Below, piece by piece: positions 38,774 to 47,340 of a stretch of 64,000 nt of DNA (positions are counted from its first letter, which is position 1; every line of letters begins with the position of its first letter). The position numbers were made by a program, and so were the translations under genes. Origin of the DNA: Rhodospirillales bacterium 24-66-33 (lineage in GTDB: Bacteria > Pseudomonadota > Alphaproteobacteria > Reyranellales > Reyranellaceae); NCBI GenBank assembly GCA_002281855.1, contig NCHQ01000017.1, positions 58,768 through 122,767 of the forward strand. Reading direction: 5' to 3'. The notes under the pieces were generated by a model that ran no database searches, was not told the DNA's origin, and saw nothing but the letters and a program-made list of their open reading frames with translations.

Positions 38774-40630
38774 ATGTCAGACCAAGAACAAGACGATGAT
38801 TTCGCGGTCGATTCGCTGGATCCGTCGCAGCGCACCGACGATCGCGGAGGGCCGCCCGACGACTGGGAGGCGCCCAGCTGGCGCGACTTCAAGCGGATCC
38901 AGTGGTGGTATCGCTGGCGGCCGGACCAGGCGCATCGGCTCGATCCGCCGCCGGTGCTGATGCTCGGCCATCGCGGGGGCGAGTTCTTCTTCGTTAGCGC
39001 GGCGCGCGAGCTGCGCGCTTTCACCTCGGCCCAGCTGCACGGGCGCGGCGGCCTGGCCGATCTGTTCGCCGGCGACGTGCGTTGGGCCGTGCGCCATTTC
39101 CCGGCGCGCGATCGTGACGGCGCGGCCACGGGGCGGCCCAACGTGCCGCCGCTGATGGAGGCGTTGATCGCGGGCTGCAAGGTCAAGGGCTACTATGACG
39201 GGTCGCAACCCTTCCGCTCGATCGGCACCTGGCTCGAGGGCGGAAGGCCGCTTGTCCACACCGGCAGCTCGATCTTCCATGACGGGCGCCTTTGTCAGCC
39301 CGGCGAGGAGATCGGGGTCGCGCGCTACGTGCTGGGCCCGGACCGGGCGCCGCCGGCGCACAGCCGCGATCGCTTTGGATATGAGTGGCAGCCGCTCGAC
39401 CCGGCGGGCCGCAACACGATCATGGCGCACCTGGCCGAATGGCACTGGGACTCGCCCGAGGCGTGCGAGCTGGCGGCCGGCAAGATCTGGTGCGATGCCC
39501 TGGGCGACGTGCCGCGCTGGAAAACGCACGGATTCATCCGAGCCCATGCTGGATCCGGCAAATCCACCTTGCTGCAGTACATGAGCGCGCTGCTGGGGGC
39601 GGCGGCGCATCCCATCCAGCGCACCTATTCGAAGACCCACCTCGAGGAGATCGGCAAGCACACCGCGCTCGCCATCCTGCTCGAGGAGGCCGAGGGCGAT
39701 GCCGGCGAGGACGCGCACCGGCTGCAGCAGATCCTGAAGCTGCTGTTGCTGCTGTCGGACGAGGGCGCGGTCGGCGGCCGCTTCAAACGCGAGATCGATC
39801 TGCACGGGCCGGTGACCATGGTCGCCACGCTGACCGACGACTGGCGGTCGACGGTGAAGTCGAGGGTCATTCTGCTTGAGCTGCGCAGCCTGAAGGCGCG
39901 CGAGGGGCACCGGATGATGTCGCTCGAGGAAGTCGCGGCCATGACGGCGGTCGCGAAGGCGATCTCGGCCGGCTTCCGGGCCGCGGCGCTCGCGAGCTTC
40001 GATCTGTTCAACCAGAACCTGAAGCTCGCCCGCGCGCGTATCCTGGAGCTGGGCGGCGATCCGCGCGATGCCGACACGGTCGGCCATCCGATTGCGGGCC
40101 ACGCCACGATGACGCTCGGGCGCGTGATGACGCCCGACGAGGTCGGTGCGCTCGATCGCTTCAGGCCCTGGATCACGACCCTGCGCGACCAGGAGGACGG
40201 CGTCGACGACGCCATGGATCTCATCATGACGCTGTTCGGCCTGCCGGCGCAGAACTGGCGCGGTGGTGACCAGCTCACGGTCGGGCAGCTCATCGCCCGG
40301 GCCCGCGAGCCCGACAATGACGATTACCGCAAGGCGCTGCTGCCCTACGGGCTGCGGCTCGATCGTCGCCAGCTGATCGACGGGACGCAGGAGACCTGGA
40401 AACAGGCCTGGCTCGCGATCGCGCATCGGCATCCCGGCCTCGACCGGCTGTTCGGCGACTATCCCAAGTTCCAGGGGCTGCGGCGCTCGCAGATCCTGGG
40501 CGAGCTGAAGTTCAATGGCGAGGTGGCGGCCAAGCCGGCCGACCGCCCCCTGCGCTTCGCCGGGCCGCAGGGACGCGCCTGGCTGATCGATCCGCGGCTG
40601 CTGCCGTCCGTCGAGGACGACCGGCAATGA
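38774..40630 (+). CDS. Phage replication ATPase/helicase-like protein
   Basis: 618 residues. Walker A AHAGSGKST (257-265), then an acidic LLEEAEGD (about 297), and a sensor-like TLTDDWRSTVKSRVILLEL; domain order resembles D5/DUF927-like phage helicases. The N-terminal third (KRIQWWYRWRPDQAHRLDPPPVLMLGHRGGEFFFV) is specific to this family. It is the last replication gene and is followed by the GTAC-rich repeat region, a possible origin. Helicase activity is inferred. Confidence 0.75.
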   Translation: MSDQEQDDDFAVDSLDPSQRTDDRGGPPDDWEAPSWRDFKRIQWWYRWRPDQAHRLDPPPVLMLGHRGGEFFFVSAARELRAFTSAQLHGRGGLADLFAGDVRWAVRHFPARDRDGAATGRPNVPPLMEALIAGCKVKGYYDGSQPFRSIGTWLEGGRPLVHTGSSIFHDGRLCQPGEEIGVARYVLGPDRAPPAHSRDRFGYEWQPLDPAGRNTIMAHLAEWHWDSPEACELAAGKIWCDALGDVPRWKTHGFIRAHAGSGKSTLLQYMSALLGAAAHPIQRTYSKTHLEEIGKHTALAILLEEAEGDAGEDAHRLQQILKLLLLLSDEGAVGGRFKREIDLHGPVTMVATLTDDWRSTVKSRVILLELRSLKAREGHRMMSLEEVAAMTAVAKAISAGFRAAALASFDLFNQNLKLARARILELGGDPRDADTVGHPIAGHATMTLGRVMTPDEVGALDRFRPWITTLRDQEDGVDDAMDLIMTLFGLPAQNWRGGDQLTVGQLIARAREPDNDDYRKALLPYGLRLDRRQLIDGTQETWKQAWLAIAHRHPGLDRLFGDYPKFQGLRRSQILGELKFNGEVAAKPADRPLRFAGPQGRAWLIDPRLLPSVEDDRQ

Positions 40631-40683
40631 CGGTGCCCTCGATCCGGCCCCCGGGCCCCCATTTGCGGTGGAGTCCCGGCAGC

Positions 40684-40917
40684 GTACCGGCGGGAGTCCC
40701 GCCTCCCGTACCGCCTGAAAGTGCCGATGCCATCGGCATCGGAGGGCAAAGCGGTACACCGGTACGGCACCTACAGAGAACGCCTAATGCGTGCGCGTGC
40801 GCGTAGTGTCGGGAGTCGGTCAGAGCGTACCGGTGTACCGATTCATCATTTAACCAAGGAAAATCAATATGTCTGAGGCGGTACAGCAGCCGGTACAGGG
40901 GCGGGACGGGGCGGTAC
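40684..40917. repeat. GTAC-rich iteron-like region with 15-bp inverted repeat
   Basis: Nine GTAC tetramers in 234 bp (40684, 40708, 40754, 40762, 40827, 40835, 40881, 40893, 40914), nearly all as CGGTAC or GTACCG. The 15-mer CGGTACACCGGTACG at 40752-40766 is perfectly inverted at 40826-40840. GATGCC-ATC-GGCATC at 40725-40739 is a small hairpin. Position between the helicase gene and the late regulator suggests an origin or operator region; the last sites run into the start of the 40869 gene. Confidence 0.6.
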
Positions 40918-41525
40918 GGGACGAAGAGCCGGTCGTCACGGTGCGCTGGGCGCCGCGCACCGACGACAAGACCGCCTTGCTGGTCAGCGAACGCGCAACG
41001 GTGTTCGATCGGAAGGCGGCGGCGCTGCAGCCGGTCGATCCCAGCGACGCCATCAGCGATCCGATCTGGAACCACAAGGGCGGCACGGTGTGGACGCCGG
41101 ACCTGGTGCATTGCCGGCTGCTGGTGGCGGGCGAGGTGGTGAAGCGCCTGCCGCCGGTGCTGCGCAAGGGCTACGTCTCGCAGCTCGGCAGTCTCGCGAT
41201 CTCGGAAATGTCAGTCGAGCGTCGCATCGCCCCGTCGCCGGCCGAGATCTCGCTCGCCGACTGGACGCTGACCGAGGTGATGGCGCGTCGTCATCGCCAG
41301 CAGCTGCTGCTCGCCGCGCTGTTCGGCCTGTCGTTCGACAAGATCGCCGATGCGCTGAAGGCGCGCGGGCAGGATGCCAGCAGGTCGTCGGTTCATCGCT
41401 GGTATCTGCAGGAGCGTCGGGTGCTCGCGGGCCAGTGGCAGGGACGCCTGCTGGAGCCGATGGCCAAGGTCGATGGGCCCACCTTCGACCGCTGGCATGG
41501 CCTCTTCGAAAAGCGCAAAAAATAA
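40869..41525 (+). CDS. Possible late-gene regulator with HTH
   Basis: 218 residues. LRKGYVSQLGSLAISEMSVERRIAPSPAEISLADWTLTEVMARRHRQQLLLAALFGLSFDKIADALKARGQDASRSSVHRWYLQERRVLAGQW has a sigma-like HTH (GLSFDKIADALKARGQDASRSSVHRWY). It stands alone between replication and late genes with a terminator behind it, the position of antiterminator or late activator genes. I infer a late regulator; the family name is not certain. Confidence 0.55.
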   Translation: MSEAVQQPVQGRDGAVRDEEPVVTVRWAPRTDDKTALLVSERATVFDRKAAALQPVDPSDAISDPIWNHKGGTVWTPDLVHCRLLVAGEVVKRLPPVLRKGYVSQLGSLAISEMSVERRIAPSPAEISLADWTLTEVMARRHRQQLLLAALFGLSFDKIADALKARGQDASRSSVHRWYLQERRVLAGQWQGRLLEPMAKVDGPTFDRWHGLFEKRKK

Positions 41526-41590
41526 GCTGGGACAAATGGGACGGTTTCGGGTAGATTTTTTGCTATCGTCGGTGCGAAACGCGCCCACAC

Positions 41591-41621
41591 AGCCCGCAGG
41601 CCTCCGCCTCGCGGGCTTTTT
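41591..41621 (+). terminator. Rho-independent terminator before the late operon
   Basis: AGCCCGC (41591-41597) pairs with GCGGGCT (41611-41617), extended by inner AGG/CCT, and is followed by TTTTT. It lies 19 bp before the first late gene at 41640, so late expression probably needs antitermination or a promoter inside. Confidence 0.8.
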
Positions 41622-41639
41622 GCTGTCCCGAGGGTCGCC

Positions 41640-42074
41640 ATGGATTGGATGGATGCGGGGCTGATCGCCAGCATCGTCGTCGGGTCCGTGGCCGGTATCG
41701 GGCTGCAGGCCTGTTGGCGTCGCCGCCGGGCGCCACCCGCTTCGTGGGACGGTGTGGCGCTGCGGGTCGGCGGTCTCGGCCGATCGTCCAACTTCGGCGA
41801 CGATGCCTTCGTGTCGGACCTGCGAATGCTGTTCCGCCGGCGCCTGACCGAGCGAGCGTTTGCCGTCGAGCTGTACGCGGCGATCGCGCGCGTGACCTGG
41901 ACGCACCAGACCAAGGGACGCAGCGGCTTCGGCCCGCGCGCCGCGTCCTACGTGCTGACCGAGCTGGGCAGCCGCTGGGATCTCGCCGGCGCGCCCACGG
42001 GCTGCGTCTCCGAAGCGATCGAGGCGGCCCTGTTCGATCTCGGCTGGCATCACCAGGCGTTGGACCCATGCTGA
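41640..42074 (+). CDS. N-terminally membrane-anchored phage protein
   Basis: 144 residues. MDWMDAGLIASIVVGSVAGIGLQACW is a membrane segment followed by a basic stop-transfer (RRRR), then a soluble domain. First gene behind the terminator, overlapped by the GPZ-like gene. It could belong to a late membrane or lysis function, but no holin family is evident. Confidence 0.6.
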   Translation: MDWMDAGLIASIVVGSVAGIGLQACWRRRRAPPASWDGVALRVGGLGRSSNFGDDAFVSDLRMLFRRRLTERAFAVELYAAIARVTWTHQTKGRSGFGPRAASYVLTELGSRWDLAGAPTGCVSEAIEAALFDLGWHHQALDPC

Positions 42075-42805
42075 AGCTCGACATTCGCGAGAACGGTGTG
42101 GCGGTGCGGGCGCGGCTCGCCGAGCTGCAGCGCAAGCACCTGCCGGCGGCGACGGTCGAGGCCACCAACAAGACCGGCCGCTACATCCATGGCGCGCTGC
42201 GCTCGGAGATGAAGGAAGTCTTCGACCGGCCGACGCCATGGGCGCTGCGTGGGCTGCGCTACAAGCTGGCCACGGCCAGTCAGCCGATCATCCGCATCTG
42301 GCTCGAGGAGTGGGGCGGGAAGGGAATACCGCCCGCCGTGTTCCTGCGGCCGCAGATCGAAGGCGGCACGCGGCGGCACAAGCGCTTCGAACGGGCGCTG
42401 ATCCTGGCCGGCATCATGCGGGCCAACGAGTTCGCGATGCCGGTTTACGGTGCGCCGCGCGATGCCTACGGCAATGTGCCCGGACCGTACATCGTGCGGA
42501 TGCTGTCGGACCTGCAGGTCTTCGGTGAGCAGGGCTATCGCGCCAACCGGCGCGGGGCGAGGCGGGGACAGCGGCGTTGGAACTACTGGTTCGCCATCCG
42601 CAGCGGCGATCCGAGCGGCCTGCGGCCGGGCATCTACTGGAGTAGCGGGGCCAAGGTGCCGGCGCTGGTGTTCCTGTTCACGCGCCAGCCCCTCTATCGC
42701 CAGCGCTTCGACTTCTTCGGCGTCGGCCGCAAGGCCTTCGACCGTGTCGCTCGCCGCTTCTTCAACGAAGCCCTCGCCCGCCACATCCGCCGCGACAACC
42801 GCTGA
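42068..42805 (+). CDS. Minor tail protein Z-like / HK97 gp10-like protein
   Basis: 245 residues from ATG 42068. VAVRARLAELQRKHLPAATVEATNKTGRYIHGALRSEMKEVFDRPTPWALRGLRYKLATASQP resembles the GPZ family (lambda minor tail Z), with a basic C-terminal (RRFFNEALARHIRRDNR). Its position before the terminase is unusual for a tail gene; the assignment is tentative. Confidence 0.45.
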   Translation: MLKLDIRENGVAVRARLAELQRKHLPAATVEATNKTGRYIHGALRSEMKEVFDRPTPWALRGLRYKLATASQPIIRIWLEEWGGKGIPPAVFLRPQIEGGTRRHKRFERALILAGIMRANEFAMPVYGAPRDAYGNVPGPYIVRMLSDLQVFGEQGYRANRRGARRGQRRWNYWFAIRSGDPSGLRPGIYWSSGAKVPALVFLFTRQPLYRQRFDFFGVGRKAFDRVARRFFNEALARHIRRDNR

Positions 42806-42879
42806 CCGCGCAACAATATACAAAAGCTATCAGCGTATGCTCTCGGCTCCCGATGAAATTCATGAGCGGCAAAATTCGC

Positions 42880-42993
42880 CATGTTCACGGGTCCTCCCGG
42901 CACCCCCGGCCAGCGGGGTATTCGAACCGCGGGGGGTGGGCAGTTGCAGCGGGTTTTTAGAGGCTAAATTCAGAGGCTAAAGACGGGTCTAAA
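42880..42993. promoter_or_regulatory. Possible cos region and repeats upstream of TerS
   Basis: Directly before the small terminase gene lies a GC-rich patch ending in a G-run (near 42929-42940) and then GCGGGTTTTTAG, a layout like lambda cosN followed by its T-run. Two direct AGAGGCTAAA repeats (42959-42968 and 42972-42981) follow, and could be terminase-binding sites. The region 42806-42993 has no gene. Confidence 0.35.
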
Positions 42994-43593
42994 ATGGGTG
43001 AGATTGTCAGCAAGGGGCGCTTCGCCGAGCTGTGCAATGTCACGCCGGGCCGCGTCTCGCAGTGGTTGACCAAGGGCATGCTGCACGGGCCGGCCATCGT
43101 CGGCGAGGGGCGCAACGCCAGGATCGACGTCGACCTCGGCAAGGCGCAGGTGAAGGCCGCGCGCGACGTCGACCAGGCGCATAGCGGCAACGGGCTGGCG
43201 ACCAACCTCGAGGCCGAGACGCCGCGGCAACTGCCGCTGGCGAACACCGTCACCGACCAGATCGCCGAACAGCGGCTCGAGCTGCTGAAGCGCCAGAACC
43301 GGGAGAAAGAAACCGAGGAGTACGCGCGCCTCGGCCAGCTGGTCGAGGCGGACGACGCCCGGCGCCATGCCGGCCAGGAAGTGAACCGCGCCATCAACCG
43401 CTTCGAAGGCGCGCTGCCCGAGTTCGCCAACGCCATCGCCGCCAAGTTCAAGGTGCCGGCCCGCGACGCGCTGCACGAGCTGAAGGCCCGCTGGCGCATC
43501 GTCCGCGCCGCCGGCGCCGTCGAGGCCCGTGAGCGCGCCGAGCCGTTGCCGGAGAGAGTGGGCTTTGACCTCGATCCAGATCGCGAATGCTGA
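42994..43593 (+). CDS. Terminase small subunit (Nu1-like)
   Basis: 199 residues. N-terminal winged HTH (IVSKGRFAELCNVTPGRVSQWLTKGML) as in lambda Nu1, then a coiled coil (DQIAEQRLELLKRQNREKETEEYARL) and a C-terminal domain. It recognises phage DNA and brings it to TerL. It overlaps the TerL start. Confidence 0.88.
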   Translation: MGEIVSKGRFAELCNVTPGRVSQWLTKGMLHGPAIVGEGRNARIDVDLGKAQVKAARDVDQAHSGNGLATNLEAETPRQLPLANTVTDQIAEQRLELLKRQNREKETEEYARLGQLVEADDARRHAGQEVNRAINRFEGALPEFANAIAAKFKVPARDALHELKARWRIVRAAGAVEARERAEPLPERVGFDLDPDREC

Positions 43594-45499
43594 ACGAATC
43601 GTCGCCCTGGCCGCCGCGCGCGCCTGGGAGCCGCCGCCGCCGATCGACTATCTGAAGTTCGCCGAGGAGCACATCGTCTTCAGCCCGCGCGAATCGCAGT
43701 TCCCGGGCCCCTACAACCGCCGCACCTTCCCGTACTTCGACGAGATCCTGCGCGCGCTCTCGCCCGACGATCCCTGCCGCTACGTGACGCTGAAATGCAG
43801 CGCCCAGATCGGCAAGACGGCGATGCTGAACATCTTCATCGGCGGCACGATGGTGATGGACCCGTGCGACTTCCTGGTCGTCCACCCGACCGAGGAGAAC
43901 GCGCGGCGCTGGTCGAAGCTGAAACTGCGGCTGCTGCTGCGCGGCACGCCGGCCCTGGACGCGATCTTCCCCGAGAAGAGCCGGGACGGCGGCGACTCGG
44001 TGTTCATGAAGGAGCATATCGACGGGCTGGGCTCGATCCTGATCAGCGGTGCCAACTCGCCGGCTTCGCTCAGCCAGGTCACCATGCCCCGCCAGGCGCA
44101 GGACGATCTCTCGAAATGGGAGATGAACAACGCCGGCGATCCCGAGACACAGGCCGACAGCCGATCCGGCTCGATCGAGTTCGCCAAGATCCTGAAGGCC
44201 AGCACGCCGCTGGTCATGCCGGGCTGCCGCATCACCAAGAACTTCAACGACGGCAGCCAGGAACATCCCTACGTCCCATGTCCGCACTGCCAGCACGAGC
44301 AGGTGCTGGAGTGGGAGAACATGCTGGCCGAGCTCGACGAGGACGCGCCCGACGCCGCCCACTTCACCTGCGTGAAGTGCGGCACCGTCATCGAGGAGCA
44401 TCACCGCCCGCAGATGCTCGAAGGCCTCAAGTTTGTCGCGCACAATCCGAAGGCGGCGAACTACCATCGCAGCTTCTGGATCTGGTCGGCCTACAGCCCG
44501 CTTTACAGCTGGGGCCGCATCGCCCGCGACTGGCTGAAGGCGAAGGGCGATTCCGCCGCCGAGCACGTCTTCGCCAACGACAAGATCGGCAAGGCCTGGG
44601 AGACGAGGGGAGAGGCCCCGCCCTGGGAGAAGCTGCGCGACCGCGCGAACCAGAGCCACTATGGCCGCGGCACGATCCCGGCCGGCGGCCTGGTCCTCAC
44701 CCTCGGCATCGATTGCCAGGCCGACTTCGTGGCCTGCCAGATCGTGGCCTGGGGCCGCGACTTCCGGCGCTTCGTCGTCGACTACATCGCGCTGCCCGGC
44801 CACATCTCGACCGAGGGCTGTCGCCAGAAGCTGAACGACCTGCTGCAGCAGACCTGGAAGAACGAGGCCGGCAACCGCATCGCGCTCGACGTCGCGGCGA
44901 TCGACGGCAACGCCTGGACCGAAGACGTCTGGGACTGGGCCCGCCGGCACCCGCGGCACCGCCTGATGATGGTGCGCGGCGGCAATAACGACAATGCACC
45001 GCGCCTCGCCCGCGTGAAGAAGGAACGCAACGACCGCACCGGCCGGCTGCTGAAATGGGCCGGGCGCTTCTTCAACTTCAACGCCTCGATCATGAAGATG
45101 GCGCTCTATCGCGATCTCGCGAAGGAGGATCCGCTGGAGAAGGGCGGCGTCGCGTTCCCCCGCGGCCTCGACGACGCCTACTTCCAGGAGCTGACCGCCG
45201 AGCACCGCAAGCCGGTGAAGAAGCACGGCTTCACCCAGTGGCGCTGGGAGAAGGATCCGGCGCAGGCCAACGAGGCGCTCGACACGATGAACCAGGCCGA
45301 GGCCGCTGCCACCAAGTTCGGCGTGCGCGGCCTGCCCGACCAGACATGGAACCGCCTCGAGGCGGACCGCGAGAGCCCGCCGCCCGAATCGGCCCAGGGT
45401 GACATCGAAGACCTTCTCGGCAGCACGCCCGTGCGGCCGGCAGCTGTCGACCCCCGGGTCGCTCAGCGCCCCCGCGTTCGCAAAATGAGGATTGGCTGA
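43565..45499 (+). CDS. Terminase large subunit (GpA family)
   Basis: 644 residues from TTG 43565, with GGAGAGAG 8 nt before it; no closer in-frame ATG/GTG fits the family N-terminus. Walker A-like CSAQIGKTAML, then a zinc-like pair CPHC...CVKC, and the nuclease domain from GIDCQADFVACQIVAWG. GpA-type terminases cut at cos, as in lambda. Distinct from the TerL of element 1. Confidence 0.93.
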   Translation: MTSIQIANAERIVALAAARAWEPPPPIDYLKFAEEHIVFSPRESQFPGPYNRRTFPYFDEILRALSPDDPCRYVTLKCSAQIGKTAMLNIFIGGTMVMDPCDFLVVHPTEENARRWSKLKLRLLLRGTPALDAIFPEKSRDGGDSVFMKEHIDGLGSILISGANSPASLSQVTMPRQAQDDLSKWEMNNAGDPETQADSRSGSIEFAKILKASTPLVMPGCRITKNFNDGSQEHPYVPCPHCQHEQVLEWENMLAELDEDAPDAAHFTCVKCGTVIEEHHRPQMLEGLKFVAHNPKAANYHRSFWIWSAYSPLYSWGRIARDWLKAKGDSAAEHVFANDKIGKAWETRGEAPPWEKLRDRANQSHYGRGTIPAGGLVLTLGIDCQADFVACQIVAWGRDFRRFVVDYIALPGHISTEGCRQKLNDLLQQTWKNEAGNRIALDVAAIDGNAWTEDVWDWARRHPRHRLMMVRGGNNDNAPRLARVKKERNDRTGRLLKWAGRFFNFNASIMKMALYRDLAKEDPLEKGGVAFPRGLDDAYFQELTAEHRKPVKKHGFTQWRWEKDPAQANEALDTMNQAEAAATKFGVRGLPDQTWNRLEADRESPPPESAQGDIEDLLGSTPVRPAAVDPRVAQRPRVRKMRIG

Positions 45500-45735
45500 T
45501 GCCTGGAGTAACGCTCGAGCTGGCCGAGGCCAATCTCGCGCTATGGCTGGCCGCGTCGGCCGCCGTTTCGCGTGGACAGGAGTACGAGATCGATACCGGA
45601 TCCGGTGGCCGCCGGCGCCTGCGGCGCGTCGATGCCGCCGAAATTCGGCAGCAGATCGACTATTGGCAGGGCTGGATGTCGAAGCTGACGCGCACGGCGC
45701 GCGGCCGCAGCGGCACCCGCTATCTCGTGCAATGA
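45499..45735 (+). CDS. gpW-like head-tail joining protein (DUF6148)
   Basis: 78 residues. VTLELAEANLALWLAASAAVSRGQEYEIDTGSGGRRRLRRVDAAEIRQQIDYWQGWMSKLTR matches the gpW family between TerL and portal. It seals DNA-filled heads in lambda-like phages. ATG overlaps the TerL stop, TGA overlaps the portal ATG. Confidence 0.85.
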   Translation: MPGVTLELAEANLALWLAASAAVSRGQEYEIDTGSGGRRRLRRVDAAEIRQQIDYWQGWMSKLTRTARGRSGTRYLVQ

Positions 45736-47330
45736 AGCCGGCTCGCAAGCGCAGCCTGCGCGGCCGCGTCGCGCTGGGCCTGACGGGGCTTGCCAAGTCG
45801 GTCCAGCGCGGCGCCATGGCGCTGGGCGGATTCGCGGCAGGCAAGGGCGGATACGACGCGGCCGACCGCAAGAGCCGCCGTACGCGCGGCTGGCTGCCGG
45901 GCGAGGGCAGTCCGGCGTCGGACATCCTGCCCGGCCTGGAGATCCTGCGCGGCCGCTCTCGCGACCTTGAGCGGAACAACCCGCTGGCGCTGGGCGCCAT
46001 CCAGACCAAGGCAAACGGCGTTGTCGGCACCGGCCTGAAGCTGCGGGCGGATATCGACATCGACGTGCTCGGCATCGAGCCGAAGGCGCGGGCTGCGCTT
46101 CAGTACCAGATCGAGCGCGAGTGGGACCTGTTCGAGAAGGAGGCCGACTTCACCGGTCAGATGCACTTCTCCGACATGCAGAGGTTGATCTACCGCTCGG
46201 CCCGGGTCAGCGGCGACATCGCAATCGCCCGCCGTTGGCGGAAGCGGCCGGGGGATACCTACGGTACGCGCATCGTGCTGATCGAGGCCGATCGCATCAG
46301 CAACCCGAAGCGCGTCATGGACAGTGCCGAACTGCAGGGCGGCGTGAAGATCGCTTCCGACGGGGAAATCCTGGGCTACTACGTCACGGACAGGCACCCC
46401 GGCGACCTCATGACCCTGGGGTTGGAATGGAGCTACGTTGCCCGCCGTGGCAAGAGCGGCATCCTGCAGATGCTCCTGCCGGCACAGGTCTACCGTCCCG
46501 GCCAGGTCCGCGGCGTGCCGCTGTTCGCGCCGATCGAGGAGGCGTTGAAGCAGCTGGGCGACTATTCGGCCGCCGAGATCAAGGCTGCTATCAACGACGC
46601 GTATCTCTTCGCCTTCGAGCAGAGCGCGGCGGAGGATGACGGCGGCCCTTCGATAGCGGCGCCGGACGGCCAGCCGGCCGACGATGCCGGCGAACTGACC
46701 CTGTCGGACCTAGCGATCACGTCGCTGGCGCCGGGCCGCACGATCGAGGTGAAGAAGCCCTCGCGCCCCAATACGGCGTTCGACGACTTCGTGGGGGCGT
46801 TCTGCAAGCAGATCGGCGTGGCCCTGGAGCTGCCTTATGAGGTGCTGCTGGGCAAGTTCGATTCCTCGTTCTCTGCCTCGCGCGGTGCGCTCGAGGTCGC
46901 GTGGAAAGGCTTCCAGGTCGACCAGGCCTGGCTGATCCGCTCCGTGCTGGACCCGATCCGCGAGTGGCAGTTCACCGAGATGGTAGCCTCGGGCCGGTTC
47001 GATGCGCCGGGCTTCTTCGACGACCCGATCAAGCGCGCGGCCTGGCTCGGCCGCATCTGGATCGGCCCGACCCGCATCCAGATCAACCCGCAGGTCGAGG
47101 CCAACTCCGACAAGATCGACATCGACATGGGTACGAAGACCCGCGAGCAGGTGATGACGGAGCGCACCGGCGGCGACTTCGATACCAAGAGCAAGCAGGT
47201 GCTGCTGGAGCGCCAGGTCCTCGGTTCGACGACACCCGAGGCCGCAGTGCCCGCATCGTCGCCGGAATCGTCCACTTCGAAGGACGATGACGGGAAAGAC
47301 GATGCCGACGGCAACAAGCAACCCGACTGA
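45732..47330 (+). CDS. Portal protein (lambda GpB family)
   Basis: 532 residues from ATG 45732. SRDLERNNPLALGAIQTKANGVVGTGLKLRADID is the conserved start of the lambda-type portal, then IEADRISNPKRV and the stem region VALELPYEVLLGKFDSSFSASRGALEVAWK. C-terminus is Ser/Asp rich (SPESSTSKDDDGKDDADGNK). Forms the dodecameric DNA channel in the capsid. Confidence 0.93.
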   Translation: MKPARKRSLRGRVALGLTGLAKSVQRGAMALGGFAAGKGGYDAADRKSRRTRGWLPGEGSPASDILPGLEILRGRSRDLERNNPLALGAIQTKANGVVGTGLKLRADIDIDVLGIEPKARAALQYQIEREWDLFEKEADFTGQMHFSDMQRLIYRSARVSGDIAIARRWRKRPGDTYGTRIVLIEADRISNPKRVMDSAELQGGVKIASDGEILGYYVTDRHPGDLMTLGLEWSYVARRGKSGILQMLLPAQVYRPGQVRGVPLFAPIEEALKQLGDYSAAEIKAAINDAYLFAFEQSAAEDDGGPSIAAPDGQPADDAGELTLSDLAITSLAPGRTIEVKKPSRPNTAFDDFVGAFCKQIGVALELPYEVLLGKFDSSFSASRGALEVAWKGFQVDQAWLIRSVLDPIREWQFTEMVASGRFDAPGFFDDPIKRAAWLGRIWIGPTRIQINPQVEANSDKIDIDMGTKTREQVMTERTGGDFDTKSKQVLLERQVLGSTTPEAAVPASSPESSTSKDDDGKDDADGNKQPD

Positions 47331-47340
47331 GAGGGCGGCA

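Noticed and set aside
38777..40759. Minus-strand ORF (660 codons) opposite the replication ATPase
   Set aside because: Antisense shadow; the plus-strand gene has Walker motifs and operon context.
43448..46075. Very long minus-strand ORF (875 codons) opposite TerL and portal
   Set aside because: Antisense to well-supported terminase and portal genes; its Arg/Pro/Ala-rich sequence is the usual shadow of GC-rich coding DNA.
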